Shown: one piece after another, positions 1 to 6,548 of the stretch
How the letters are laid out: the number at the start of each line of letters is the position of its first letter
How positions within the stretch are numbered: the stretch's first letter is position 1
Assembly: GCA_900556615.1 (NCBI GenBank)
Contig: USPP01000029.1
Span: forward strand, 1 to 10,430
Direction: 5' to 3'
Length of the DNA: 10,430 bases
Origin: an uncultured Eubacteriales bacterium
GTDB taxonomy: Bacteria; Bacillota; Clostridia; Oscillospirales; CAG-272
Notes under the pieces: generated by a model
What the model was told of the DNA's origin: nothing
What the model saw: the letters and a program-made list of their open reading frames with translations, nothing else
The model's database searches: none
Program-made: the position numbers and the translations under genes

Positions 1-888
1 CAGCTTTTCAGCTCCGGACAGATTTAAATGAAGCCCTCCATCATAGGTATCGGTCATATAATCTATACCTGTTTGTTCCGACATGTTCAAGAAATTATAA
101 TACAAAAGACCATTTTTCTCGGCATATGAGACAATTTGTTCCTCCCACTGATCATACCAATAAGGACTGACAGACGGCGCTTTCATCAAAACAAGCTCTA
201 TATCGTTTTCCCGGCAAAGATTCGTCATTTTTTCAAGATACTCATAACAGGTATCGGAAAATGTGTAATCGTCAAGCTCCTTTCCGGGCGGAAAGAAATC
301 GGTTCCCTTCGTATCGACGCGCATAAGATAACCGGCGCATGAAATTTGAGGAGAGGTTTTGAACCAATATTTAAAATCGTTTCTGTCAAGCTCCGACCAG
401 CGGGAATGAAAACGAAGTAATGGGAAAAGGTATGAAACAAAATCTTCCCCGTCGGTCATTGACGCTCTGACGGATTTCAGTTTACTTGCCGAAAGCCTCA
501 TACCGTCGTGAGCAAGACGATTATATGCTTCGCTCTGTGGTTCTCCATACTTCATGGAAAGGACATTGAACACAAAAACATCCGGCTTTTCATACTTAAG
601 TGTTTCTTCCATGAGATAATATGACATCCAGATAAGCTGCTGCGGTGATCCCCGCACATAGGAAGATATGCCGTACTCTTCCCAGAGAACTACCGGATCT
701 ATATTCTCATAAACCTCGCAGTCACCAATGAACACCACATCATGATTTTTGTCGGAATTATAATATTCTGCAACCAGGTTTCCCTCTTGTGCTTCGGTTA
801 TATATTTCGGCATAAGAAGTGACTGCAAACCGGCGAAAATCATAATCACTGCGGCGACTGATATTACGGTTATAATAATTTTTTTCAT
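1..888 (-). CDS. DltD-like SGNH-family acyltransferase, C-terminus cut by window edge
   Basis: Start ATG at 888-886, 12 bases after the MBOAT stop; 296 codons are visible before the window ends, so the C-terminus is missing. Residues 4-24 are a hydrophobic N-terminal anchor, placing the rest outside the membrane. Residues 52-60 (VFIGDCEVY) match the first SGNH/DltD block (typically G-S-S-E in DltD), and D283 and H287 in YDGGLHLN match the closing Asp/His block. The position of the catalytic serine is Cys57 (codon TGC at 720-718). In Dlt-type systems this protein takes the acyl group from the MBOAT side and transfers it to the cell-surface polymer; that role is inferred here from family and position as the last visible gene of the operon. 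The Cys could mean a thioester intermediate or lost activity. From memory, close clostridial relatives also carry G-D-C-E, which I could not check. No strong Shine-Dalgarno is visible (GGCGGTG upstream), so coupling to the MBOAT gene is likely. Confidence 0.82.
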   Translation of the reverse strand, partial: MKKIIITVISVAAVIMIFAGLQSLLMPKYITEAQEGNLVAEYYNSDKNHDVVFIGDCEVYENIDPVVLWEEYGISSYVRGSPQQLIWMSYYLMEETLKYEKPDVFVFNVLSMKYGEPQSEAYNRLAHDGMRLSASKLKSVRASMTDGEDFVSYLFPLLRFHSRWSELDRNDFKYWFKTSPQISCAGYLMRVDTKGTDFFPPGKELDDYTFSDTCYEYLEKMTNLCRENDIELVLMKAPSVSPYWYDQWEEQIVSYAEKNGLLYYNFLNMSEQTGIDYMTDTYDGGLHLNLSGAEKL

Positions 889-900
889 TCTGACACCGCC

Positions 901-2493
901 TTAGAATTGCGTATAAATGAACTGTCCCGAATCGTAACCGACTCCATACGCGCCAAACACAATGATAGAAAAGAACAGCGATACATAAAGTATAATTTGC
1001 ACACCCGGAGGAAGTTTTACCACCTTTTCGCGAACAGAACCGCTTCTTCCTATCATACTGACGGCAAACAAAATAAGAACGCCTACTACCACAACAATAT
1101 AATCCGACAGCTTCATTCCAATCTTCAAGAGCGTTCCATCAGTTAAACTTGCAAAATTACATTTATAAAAAACAGTTCCAATCGCACCTAAAGAAGCCCC
1201 CACCGTAGAATAGCAGTCAAATGTGCGAAGCAGACACATAATAACATTGGTTCTGATAACCTGAACACCGTTCCAAAAGCGCGAGCTATGCAAACGCGGA
1301 TATTTTTCACTGAATTTTCGGTATAACGGTGTCAACTCCTGTGAAACCAGAATAACAAAACAATTTCCAAGTCCCCATACAATAAAATTCCATTTTGCCC
1401 CATGCCACGCACCGGTAGCAAACCAGAGAATGACAGTAGACAAGTACACCGGAACCCGCTTGGCCGCTCCGTTCCCGAATTTCTCCTTCGTGAGCTTTGT
1501 CAGCTTCATCATTGTCTTGCTTGTAGAGAGAGGATAGAAAGTATAATCCTTAAACCATGTTCCAAGCGTGATATGCCATCTGCGCCAATATTCGGCAACA
1601 TTTTTGGAGAAAAAGGGACGTTTAAAATTCTCGCTGAGTTTCACTCCGAGAACCTCAGCAACCCCGATTGTTATATCAATACCGCCGGTAAAATCACAAT
1701 AGAGCTGCACGGCGTAGAAAAGCATGCCGCAAATCACCATAACTCCTGGATAATCCGCGGGAGAAGCGGTAATGGTTCCGACTGCCGTAATAAGCCTGTC
1801 CGCAATAACAATTTTCTTAAAATAACCCCAAAGCATACGCTCTATACCGAAGCTAAAATTTCTGAAGTCAAAATCATGTGCGGCAAAAAGCGAAGGCGCC
1901 ATAAGATTATATCTGCCAATCGGCCCCTGAAGAAGTTGAGGAAAGAAGGAGACAAAAAGGGCAAGCTTAAAAGGATTTTTTTCCGCCTCATACTTCCCGA
2001 AATAAACATCGGCAACATATCCGATTGTCTGAAATATGTAAAAGGAAATTCCGAGCGGAAGTATCAGCTTTACAGTCGCTATAGACGCAGTCCTCGAGAA
2101 TATACCGATTACTGCATTGATGTTGTCAATAAAAAAATTCAGATACTTAAAGGCAAAGAGTATCCCGAAATTCAAAAGAACGGCAAAAAGTAGCCATTTG
2201 CCGCTTTTTGATTTCATTCTCTCCTTATATTTCTTTTTTTCCTCTTTTGAAAGATCGGGATTCTCCTTCAGATACGCAGACTGCTTTTCTCTGAGAGCGG
2301 TAAACCTCGTTGTAACCAAATATGCCGAAACAGTGGTAATAACAATAAAAATCAAATATCTCACATCGGCGCAGGCATAGAAGAAATAGCTCGCGAGCAA
2401 TAAAAGCTGCCACTGCTTCTTTTTTGCCAGCGTATAATACAATGCCGTTACAGCAAGGAAAAATATCGCAAAGGAAAAAGATGTAAAGCTCAT
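901..2493 (-). CDS. MBOAT-family O-acyltransferase (DltB/AlgI-like) with fused C-terminal acyl-shuttle motif
   Basis: 530 residues, a polytopic membrane protein of normal length for the DltB/AlgI branch of the membrane-bound O-acyltransferases. Family signatures are QGPIGRYN (189-196), QLYCDFTGG (263-271), YWRRWHITLGTWFKDY (302-317, with His307) and GAWHG (361-365, with the conserved active-site His364). The role is to accept an acyl or aminoacyl group from a cytoplasmic thioester carrier and pass it to the outer face of the membrane. The last six residues are FIYTQF (525-530), fitting the F-x-Y-x-x-F acyl-shuttle hexapeptide that in classical Dlt systems sits on the separate microprotein DltX; here Tyr527 would be the acyl acceptor. 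Residues 66-98 form a charged, Lys/Glu-rich cytoplasmic loop. The start overlaps the carrier-protein stop by four bases (ATGA), indicating translational coupling. The substrate is an inference from the neighbouring ligase and carrier genes. Confidence 0.93.
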   Translation of the reverse strand: MSFTSFSFAIFFLAVTALYYTLAKKKQWQLLLLASYFFYACADVRYLIFIVITTVSAYLVTTRFTALREKQSAYLKENPDLSKEEKKKYKERMKSKSGKWLLFAVLLNFGILFAFKYLNFFIDNINAVIGIFSRTASIATVKLILPLGISFYIFQTIGYVADVYFGKYEAEKNPFKLALFVSFFPQLLQGPIGRYNLMAPSLFAAHDFDFRNFSFGIERMLWGYFKKIVIADRLITAVGTITASPADYPGVMVICGMLFYAVQLYCDFTGGIDITIGVAEVLGVKLSENFKRPFFSKNVAEYWRRWHITLGTWFKDYTFYPLSTSKTMMKLTKLTKEKFGNGAAKRVPVYLSTVILWFATGAWHGAKWNFIVWGLGNCFVILVSQELTPLYRKFSEKYPRLHSSRFWNGVQVIRTNVIMCLLRTFDCYSTVGASLGAIGTVFYKCNFASLTDGTLLKIGMKLSDYIVVVVGVLILFAVSMIGRSGSVREKVVKLPPGVQIILYVSLFFSIIVFGAYGVGYDSGQFIYTQF

Positions 2494-2717
2494 TCGTCAA
2501 TAAGCTCGCTTACAAGCTCCCACAGCGCTGCCGCGGAATTAAAATTTTCCGGTACAATCTTATCCGCCGGAATCCTTACGTCAAATTCATTGTATATCTC
2601 GGTAATAAGAGATACAATATCCATCGAATCAAGTATTCCGTCGTCAATAAGGGTTTCGCAGCTTTCATAATTCACATCCGGATGAAGATCATTTAAAAGC
2701 TCAATTATTTTATCCAT
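2490..2717 (-). CDS. DltC-like acyl/aminoacyl carrier protein
   Basis: 75-residue acidic carrier protein. The motif DDGILDSMDIVSLI (25-38) contains the Ser that receives 4'-phosphopantetheine (D-S-M, Ser31). DltC proteins have the same size and a similar G-L-L-D-S-M-G motif, with the helical remainder ending near residue 75. It should carry the activated substrate made by the upstream ligase and present it at the membrane to the MBOAT. Start ATG 2717-2715 is preceded by a good ribosome binding site, AGGAGCT (2733-2727), nine bases away. Its stop overlaps the MBOAT start (ATGA, 2493-2490). A different carrier function, for example in peptide or fatty-acid chemistry, is less likely because of the MBOAT, SGNH and ligase neighbours. 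Confidence 0.93.
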   Translation of the reverse strand: MDKIIELLNDLHPDVNYESCETLIDDGILDSMDIVSLITEIYNEFDVRIPADKIVPENFNSAAALWELVSELIDE

Positions 2718-2785
2718 TTCAGGTCAAGCTCCTATCATAATAAGAAAATTTTTTCTAAGCTTTTGATATCAAATGAGTTTTGTCG

Positions 2786-4297
2786 TCATACAGTTGTCTG
2801 GCTCTGCTCTGCAAGACTTTTCCTGTCGATTTTTCCGTTCAGCGTAAAGGGCATCTCCGACAAGTGAATAAGCTCAGACGGCAGCATATATCTCGGAAGC
2901 TTTAATTTTAAATAGTTTAATACTTCTTTTTTATCAACACTTCCTGTATAATACAGAAGTATCCTCTTATTCTCTTTATTATACAAGGCACAGCAAAGAG
3001 AAATTCCGTCGAAAGCTCCGCATACGGTCTCTATTTCCCCGAGTTCGATTCGGTATCCCATATGCTTAATCTGGAAATCTTTTCTTGAAACATAAACAAG
3101 CTCGTCCCTGTCATTAAAACGTCCAAGATCGCCGGTACGATAAATCAGTTCCGGATAACAGTCATTGAGCGGATTCTGAACGAACACCTCGGCGGTTTTT
3201 TCAGGGTTTTTATAATAACCGAGGGCTACTCCCGTTCCTCTTATACAAATTTCGCCTAACGCTCCGCGCGGCGTCGGCTTATCATTCTCAGACAAGAGAA
3301 AGACATCGGTATTTTGAAAATGTTTTCCAATCGGAATAACCTCATCCGGCTCAAAATCTCGCTCAATTTCATAATAGCATGAACATCCGGTACATTCGGT
3401 CGGTCCATAAAGATTGATAAAGCGGGCACCAGGAAGTGCGTTCTTCCAAATCCGATATTGTCTGACCGGAAATATCTCTGATCCCGAGGCAATCGTATGT
3501 AAATACTTCGGCATAATCGATTCAAATGTTCCCAGAGACGAGACAATCGAAAGAGCGGAAGCAACCCAGCATATCGTATTCACCTTTTTTTCGTTCATAA
3601 AAGAAAGCAATCTGACAGGAAAAGAAAAAAGTGACTTAGGGATAAAAACCGTCGTGGCTCCGTATTTGAGCGTAGGATACAAATCCTTAAGACATGCATC
3701 GGTATAGAGAGGTGTCTGATTTCCGAAAACCGTGTTTTTATCAACTCTTAGAATTTCGCCAAGCCTGTCAATATAATCTATAAGGGAGCGATGACAAGCA
3801 ATAACCCCTTTGGGTATTCCGGTAGAACCGGAGGTAAAAAGAACATATACGGCGTCGGTATCAATCTGCCGTTCTCTGATACCGGCAAGTAAACGATCGT
3901 CGGATTCGGTATCCGCGGCAGTTTCATATAAAATACAAGAAGTTTTTCGACCTATTTTTTCAAGCGTGGGAAAGGACGCTTCATCGCATATGATAAGACA
4001 GTCTCCGAGAAGCTTAAAAATCAGTTCTATACGAAAAAGAGGCATTTCGACATCCATCGGTATATAGTAACAGCCAGCATACACAACTCCGAGAAATGCG
4101 GTAACCTCGCACGGGCTCTTTTTCATAAATACCGCCACCGGTTTTTTGTATATGCCGAGATGAGCAAGATAAGTGCCTATTCCGCGCGCTTCCGTCCAAA
4201 CCCGGCGAAAAGACATTTCGCTTTTATCATCACAATAACATATTTTATCTGGTGTCTCATTTACCGTTTTTTCAAGATATTCAAGAACATTGGTCAT
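2786..4297 (-). CDS. Amino-acid adenylating carrier-protein ligase, DltA-like
   Basis: 503 residues, the same length as DltA (D-alanine:D-alanyl carrier protein ligase). It has the complete ANL adenylation set: FTSGSTGIPKG (154-164, ATP loop), NLYGPTE (295-301), YRTGDLGR (386-393), the hinge and core KHMGYRIELGEIE (411-423) and NGKIDRK (487-493) with the catalytic Lys489. Such enzymes form an aminoacyl-AMP and move it to the phosphopantetheine arm of a carrier, here the gene just downstream. Asp200 in YTDACLKDLYP aligns with the DltA aspartate that holds the substrate amino group, so an amino acid is the likely substrate. The DltA cysteine that shapes the D-alanine pocket (F-C-G-E-x-L-P) reads ASGSEIFP here, with Ser271 or Gly272 at that place depending on a one-residue gap, so D-alanine is not certain. 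Ribosome binding site GAAAGGA (4313-4307) lies nine bases before the ATG. A 68-base gap separates it from the carrier gene. Confidence 0.88.
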   Translation of the reverse strand: MTNVLEYLEKTVNETPDKICYCDDKSEMSFRRVWTEARGIGTYLAHLGIYKKPVAVFMKKSPCEVTAFLGVVYAGCYYIPMDVEMPLFRIELIFKLLGDCLIICDEASFPTLEKIGRKTSCILYETAADTESDDRLLAGIRERQIDTDAVYVLFTSGSTGIPKGVIACHRSLIDYIDRLGEILRVDKNTVFGNQTPLYTDACLKDLYPTLKYGATTVFIPKSLFSFPVRLLSFMNEKKVNTICWVASALSIVSSLGTFESIMPKYLHTIASGSEIFPVRQYRIWKNALPGARFINLYGPTECTGCSCYYEIERDFEPDEVIPIGKHFQNTDVFLLSENDKPTPRGALGEICIRGTGVALGYYKNPEKTAEVFVQNPLNDCYPELIYRTGDLGRFNDRDELVYVSRKDFQIKHMGYRIELGEIETVCGAFDGISLCCALYNKENKRILLYYTGSVDKKEVLNYLKLKLPRYMLPSELIHLSEMPFTLNGKIDRKSLAEQSQTTV

Positions 4298-4362
4298 CGC
4301 AAAAAATCCTTTCAGCCGGCATATTATATTCCGGAGTACCGTAAAGAATTCGGGTTACAAAG

Positions 4363-4391
4363 AATATATCCGTTATTCAAAACTCTGTCAA
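4363..4391 (-). promoter_or_regulatory. Predicted sigma-A promoter of the Dlt-like operon
   Basis: Reading the minus strand, TTGACA (4391-4386) is a perfect -35 hexamer, followed by a 17-base spacer and TATATT (4368-4363), a -10 with one mismatch. Transcription would begin near 4356, giving a leader of about 58 bases before the ligase start. It lies in the 150-base gap after the transglutaminase-like gene, so the four acylation genes can be transcribed without that gene. No convincing terminator is visible in the gap, so read-through from upstream remains possible. Confidence 0.7.
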
Positions 4392-4447
4392 AAGCAAAAT
4401 TCACCGAAAAAGAAACGGCGGTAAACAGCTTTGCCTATCATTATCAT

Positions 4448-5980
4448 TTACGGAGCAATATCATATTGTGAATCAAGAGTTTCATCATAAACGTAATAAC
4501 CGACATATATACCGGCATTTCCGGTAGCACTATTTTCTACCTGAGTATAATATTCGATATCACTCTTCGTCATTTTACCTGTCTTACCCGCATACTTCGC
4601 GATTGAATTCGGAAGCGGACAGGAATCAACAAAATACCACATTCCGTCTTCAAAGAGGACCAAGCTCCACCAGTGCCTTGAATTTCCGTCAATACGGCGG
4701 ACTTCAGCATTTTCAATGTTCAAATAATCAAAGAGAAGAGAATTCAATGCATAATATGTATAACAGTCTCCGCCGCCGGTATTCATTCCTTCATAAGCCG
4801 CCGTATACACATCAGTTTTAGTTGACTTTCCGGTATAAGTGATCGCCTTTCTGGTATAATTCCAGACCGCATGAATCTTTTCATCGAGAGTCATAGAGTC
4901 ATTTATTATTTTCGAGACAATTTTCTCCAATCTTGCATTCACTTTCTCTATCGATACCTTGACCACCGTGAGCGTCATTGTTGTCGTTGCAACGTTTCCC
5001 GAAGAATCTTTGGCAGTGTATATGATTTTATATTTACCTTCCTTATTTCTGTTCGCCGCAGAACTATCCACCGTAAAGGTAATTTCTTCACCGCTATTAT
5101 CAGTGACGGACACGCCGTTTTTATAGGATACGGTATCGCCCACCGTTATCGTTTTATCCCTTATGCCCGAAAAAACAGGAGGTTCGGTATCTTTAATAAC
5201 GCTCACAGCAGTCTCTACTATTGATTGATTCCCATACTCATCGGTAAGAAGAACCGAAACCGAAACATCGCCCTCGCGCGTAAAATCCGGATTCTCCGCA
5301 TATGTAACGGTAACCTCGCTGTAATCGGATATATTCCGAACCAGTAAAGCGGGATCAAGGGTATGATTCATATATACCGATATCCCATCTACCGGCTCAG
5401 CTGAGGGCGGTTCAAGATCGGCAACCTCAAATATAACCTTATGCAAAATACCGTTTACTCTGATTTTTCCCTCATAGCTACCGATCACAGTCCTGTCAAT
5501 AGTATTGGGCTCAAAATTTTCAAACGCGGCGTCAAGACCGGTATCGGTCAGATAATCCCATACAGTTATCTCATCACTGCTGCCTATCGATACCTTAACG
5601 ACGGGTTTACATTCACTCACCGTAAGCTCTGCTGTCCTTTTTTCACTGCTTTTGTCATAAGTTAATACAAGCGTAACCGTATATTTTCCAACACTGTCTG
5701 TAACCGGAGTTTCCTCAAAGGAGACTTTTACACCGACAGGTTTATTCGCTCCTACAAAATCGTCAACACAAAGAGAAGCGCCGAGAAGAACGCTTACATC
5801 ATGAGTAACCGTTTTCTCAAAGGCAGCAATTGCTTCAGCCGTCCCTGAATCCGAATCTGTTCCGAGAGGAGAGCCCCCGCTGCAAAACATATGCATCGTT
5901 ATCAATACAAATACAACCAAGACGGGAGTAACCCCAACAAGAATCTTATTAAGAGATATTTTCTTTTCTCCCATAACCAT
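4448..5980 (-). CDS. Membrane-anchored Ig-like/transglutaminase-like domain protein
   Basis: 510 residues. Residues 12-33 form an N-terminal transmembrane anchor; the sequence HMFC near its end is not a good lipobox. Residues 60-340 are beta-rich, Thr/Val/Ser-rich repeats of bacterial Ig-like type: an N-terminal one (about 60-122), a middle part, and one of DUF5011/HYR style introduced by DTEPPVFSG (264-272) and including KEGKYKIIYTAKDSSGNVA (313-331). Residues 364-500 are a transglutaminase-like (papain-fold) domain with a plausible catalytic triad: Cys406 in GGGDCYTYYA, His436 in SRHWWSL and Asp452 in WYFVDSCP. The catalytic part should face outside, attached to the membrane through the Ig stalk. 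Family members may be crosslinkers, peptidases or non-catalytic; the substrate cannot be read here. ATG 5980 has AGG six bases and AAGGA thirteen bases upstream; a second ATG at 5974 is possible. It lies upstream of the Dlt-like operon on the same strand, with its own promoter. Confidence 0.88.
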   Translation of the reverse strand: MVMGEKKISLNKILVGVTPVLVVFVLITMHMFCSGGSPLGTDSDSGTAEAIAAFEKTVTHDVSVLLGASLCVDDFVGANKPVGVKVSFEETPVTDSVGKYTVTLVLTYDKSSEKRTAELTVSECKPVVKVSIGSSDEITVWDYLTDTGLDAAFENFEPNTIDRTVIGSYEGKIRVNGILHKVIFEVADLEPPSAEPVDGISVYMNHTLDPALLVRNISDYSEVTVTYAENPDFTREGDVSVSVLLTDEYGNQSIVETAVSVIKDTEPPVFSGIRDKTITVGDTVSYKNGVSVTDNSGEEITFTVDSSAANRNKEGKYKIIYTAKDSSGNVATTTMTLTVVKVSIEKVNARLEKIVSKIINDSMTLDEKIHAVWNYTRKAITYTGKSTKTDVYTAAYEGMNTGGGDCYTYYALNSLLFDYLNIENAEVRRIDGNSRHWWSLVLFEDGMWYFVDSCPLPNSIAKYAGKTGKMTKSDIEYYTQVENSATGNAGIYVGYYVYDETLDSQYDIAP

Positions 5981-6145
5981 TTATGACCTATCATCCTTGA
6001 AATACTGTGATTACGGCAATGAAAAATTACCGTTATGCAGGAAACGAACCTTCACGGATAACAAACGATTCTGTGAGAATATCAAACCGCTTCCATAAAA
6101 TAATCCTGCCAAACACGGTGATTCAAATAAATACCATCAAAATCA
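5981..6145 (-). promoter_or_regulatory. Long 5' leader of the transglutaminase-like gene, with a hairpin
   Basis: From the predicted start near 6145 to the ATG there are about 165 untranslated bases. On the minus strand ACGGTAAT (6033-6026) and ATTGCCGT (6020-6013) form an 8-bp stem with one G-U wobble and a 5-base loop, ending 15 bases before the AAGGA at 5998-5994. No U-tract follows, so it is not a terminator. Other complementary pieces (GCAGGA with TCCTGC, GTTAT with ATAAC) suggest more folding. I do not recognise a known riboswitch. An open frame of 79 codons on the plus strand here (6007-6246) has no ribosome binding site or recognisable product. Confidence 0.35.
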
Positions 6146-6151
6146 GATATA

Positions 6152-6180
6152 AGTATAACACAATCTCCAAGATAAGTCAA
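6152..6180 (-). promoter_or_regulatory. Predicted sigma-A promoter of the transglutaminase-like gene
   Basis: Reading the minus strand, TTGACT (6180-6175) and TATACT (6157-6152) each match the sigma-A consensus at five of six positions and are exactly 17 bases apart. The surrounding DNA is AT-rich. It points leftward into the transglutaminase-like gene and lies just outside the insertion-sequence remnant. Confidence 0.6.
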
Positions 6181-6249
6181 TATAAAATAAATAACTCTGT
6201 ATATCTAAATGGTAGTGTTACAATAGAAGTGAGAGCAAAAAAATAGAAA

Positions 6250-6316
6250 AAGTGATTGAGTCATGTTAAAATAATGTTACCCCAAACAAATCTCAACAGA
6301 AAGGACTCAATCACTT
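6250..6316. repeat. 13-bp perfect inverted repeat flanking the transposase ribosome binding site
   Basis: AAGTGATTGAGTC (6250-6262) is the exact reverse complement of GACTCAATCACTT (6304-6316), with 41 bases between. The right arm starts inside the AAAGGA ribosome binding site (6300-6305) and ends one base before the ATG at 6318. In RNA the stem would occupy the initiation region. No U-run follows, so it is not a terminator. Confidence 0.8.
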
Positions 6317-6317
6317 C

Positions 6318-6446
6318 ATGAAACATTATACCAGAAATAAGCGCTATTGTCCACATGAAATTACAACAAAAATCAATTCTGTGAAAATTTATCGTCAAAC
6401 AGGGGATATTTCGTATGTTTGCAGGAAGTATAAGATTTCAAAATAA
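6318..6446 (+). pseudogene. Transposase N-terminal fragment (helix-turn-helix part), truncated
   Basis: An open frame too short for routine calling: 42 codons from ATG 6318 to TAA 6444-6446, with AAAGGA twelve bases upstream. It begins MKHYTRNKRYCPHE and continues KIYRQTGDISYVCRKYKISK, a helix-turn-helix pattern (a helix, then I-S-Y-V-C-R-K-Y-x-I-S) as found at the start of IS3/IS481-type DDE transposases. From memory, clostridial transposases with this beginning continue for 300 or more residues; here the frame ends exactly where that continuation should start, and no DDE catalytic region follows. It therefore cannot transpose. Family assignment beyond an IS3/IS481-like integrase-type transposase is uncertain. 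Confidence 0.65.
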
Positions 6447-6468
6447 ATGTGAATTTTCTTTAAAACAT

Positions 6469-6497
6469 TTGCAAAATTGCTCGATATGTGATATACT
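6469..6497 (+). promoter_or_regulatory. Predicted sigma-A promoter of the DUF362/rlmN genes
   Basis: TTGCAA (6469-6474) and TATACT (6492-6497) are 17 bases apart, about 50 bases upstream of the DUF362 gene. The -10 has one mismatch and the -35 two. It lies just to the right of the insertion-sequence remnant, so it probably belongs to the host. Transcription would start near 6504 and probably covers DUF362 and rlmN, perhaps further. Confidence 0.55.
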
Positions 6498-6548
6498 ATT
6501 ATGAATAATTGTTTTTATTGATATTCAGAAGAATAGAAGGGGTATTAT

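Larger units (their letters stand above)
6250..6446 (+). mobile_element. Truncated insertion-sequence remnant, 5' end only
   Basis: An inverted repeat directly in front of a transposase-like N-terminus that stops after 42 codons marks the left part of an insertion sequence whose remainder is gone. The outer left end is not fixed; it may lie up to about 40 bases further left, around 6211, where GTGTTAC occurs (ATGTTAC recurs at 6274-6280). No matching right end is visible, and host promoter sequence begins within about 25 bases after the remnant. This is decayed material, not an active element. Confidence 0.6.

Noticed and set aside
1402..2193. 263-codon open frame on the plus strand
   Set aside because: It is antisense to the well-supported MBOAT gene, and its product has no recognisable motif and is a low-quality mixture of basic residues.
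4298..4447. Terminator between the transglutaminase-like gene and the Dlt-like operon
   Set aside because: Only a 4-bp ACCG/CGGT pairing with a long loop was found; not enough for a terminator call.
5881..5888. Possible lipoprotein signal in the transglutaminase-like protein (HMFC)
   Set aside because: The residues before the Cys do not fit a lipobox (L-[AS]-[GA]-C); an uncleaved transmembrane anchor is the better reading.
6007..6246. 79-codon plus-strand open frame in the intergenic region
   Set aside because: No ribosome binding site, AT-driven composition (Ile, Asn, Lys, Tyr), no known product, and it overlaps the leader and promoter of the divergent gene and the edge of the insertion-sequence remnant.
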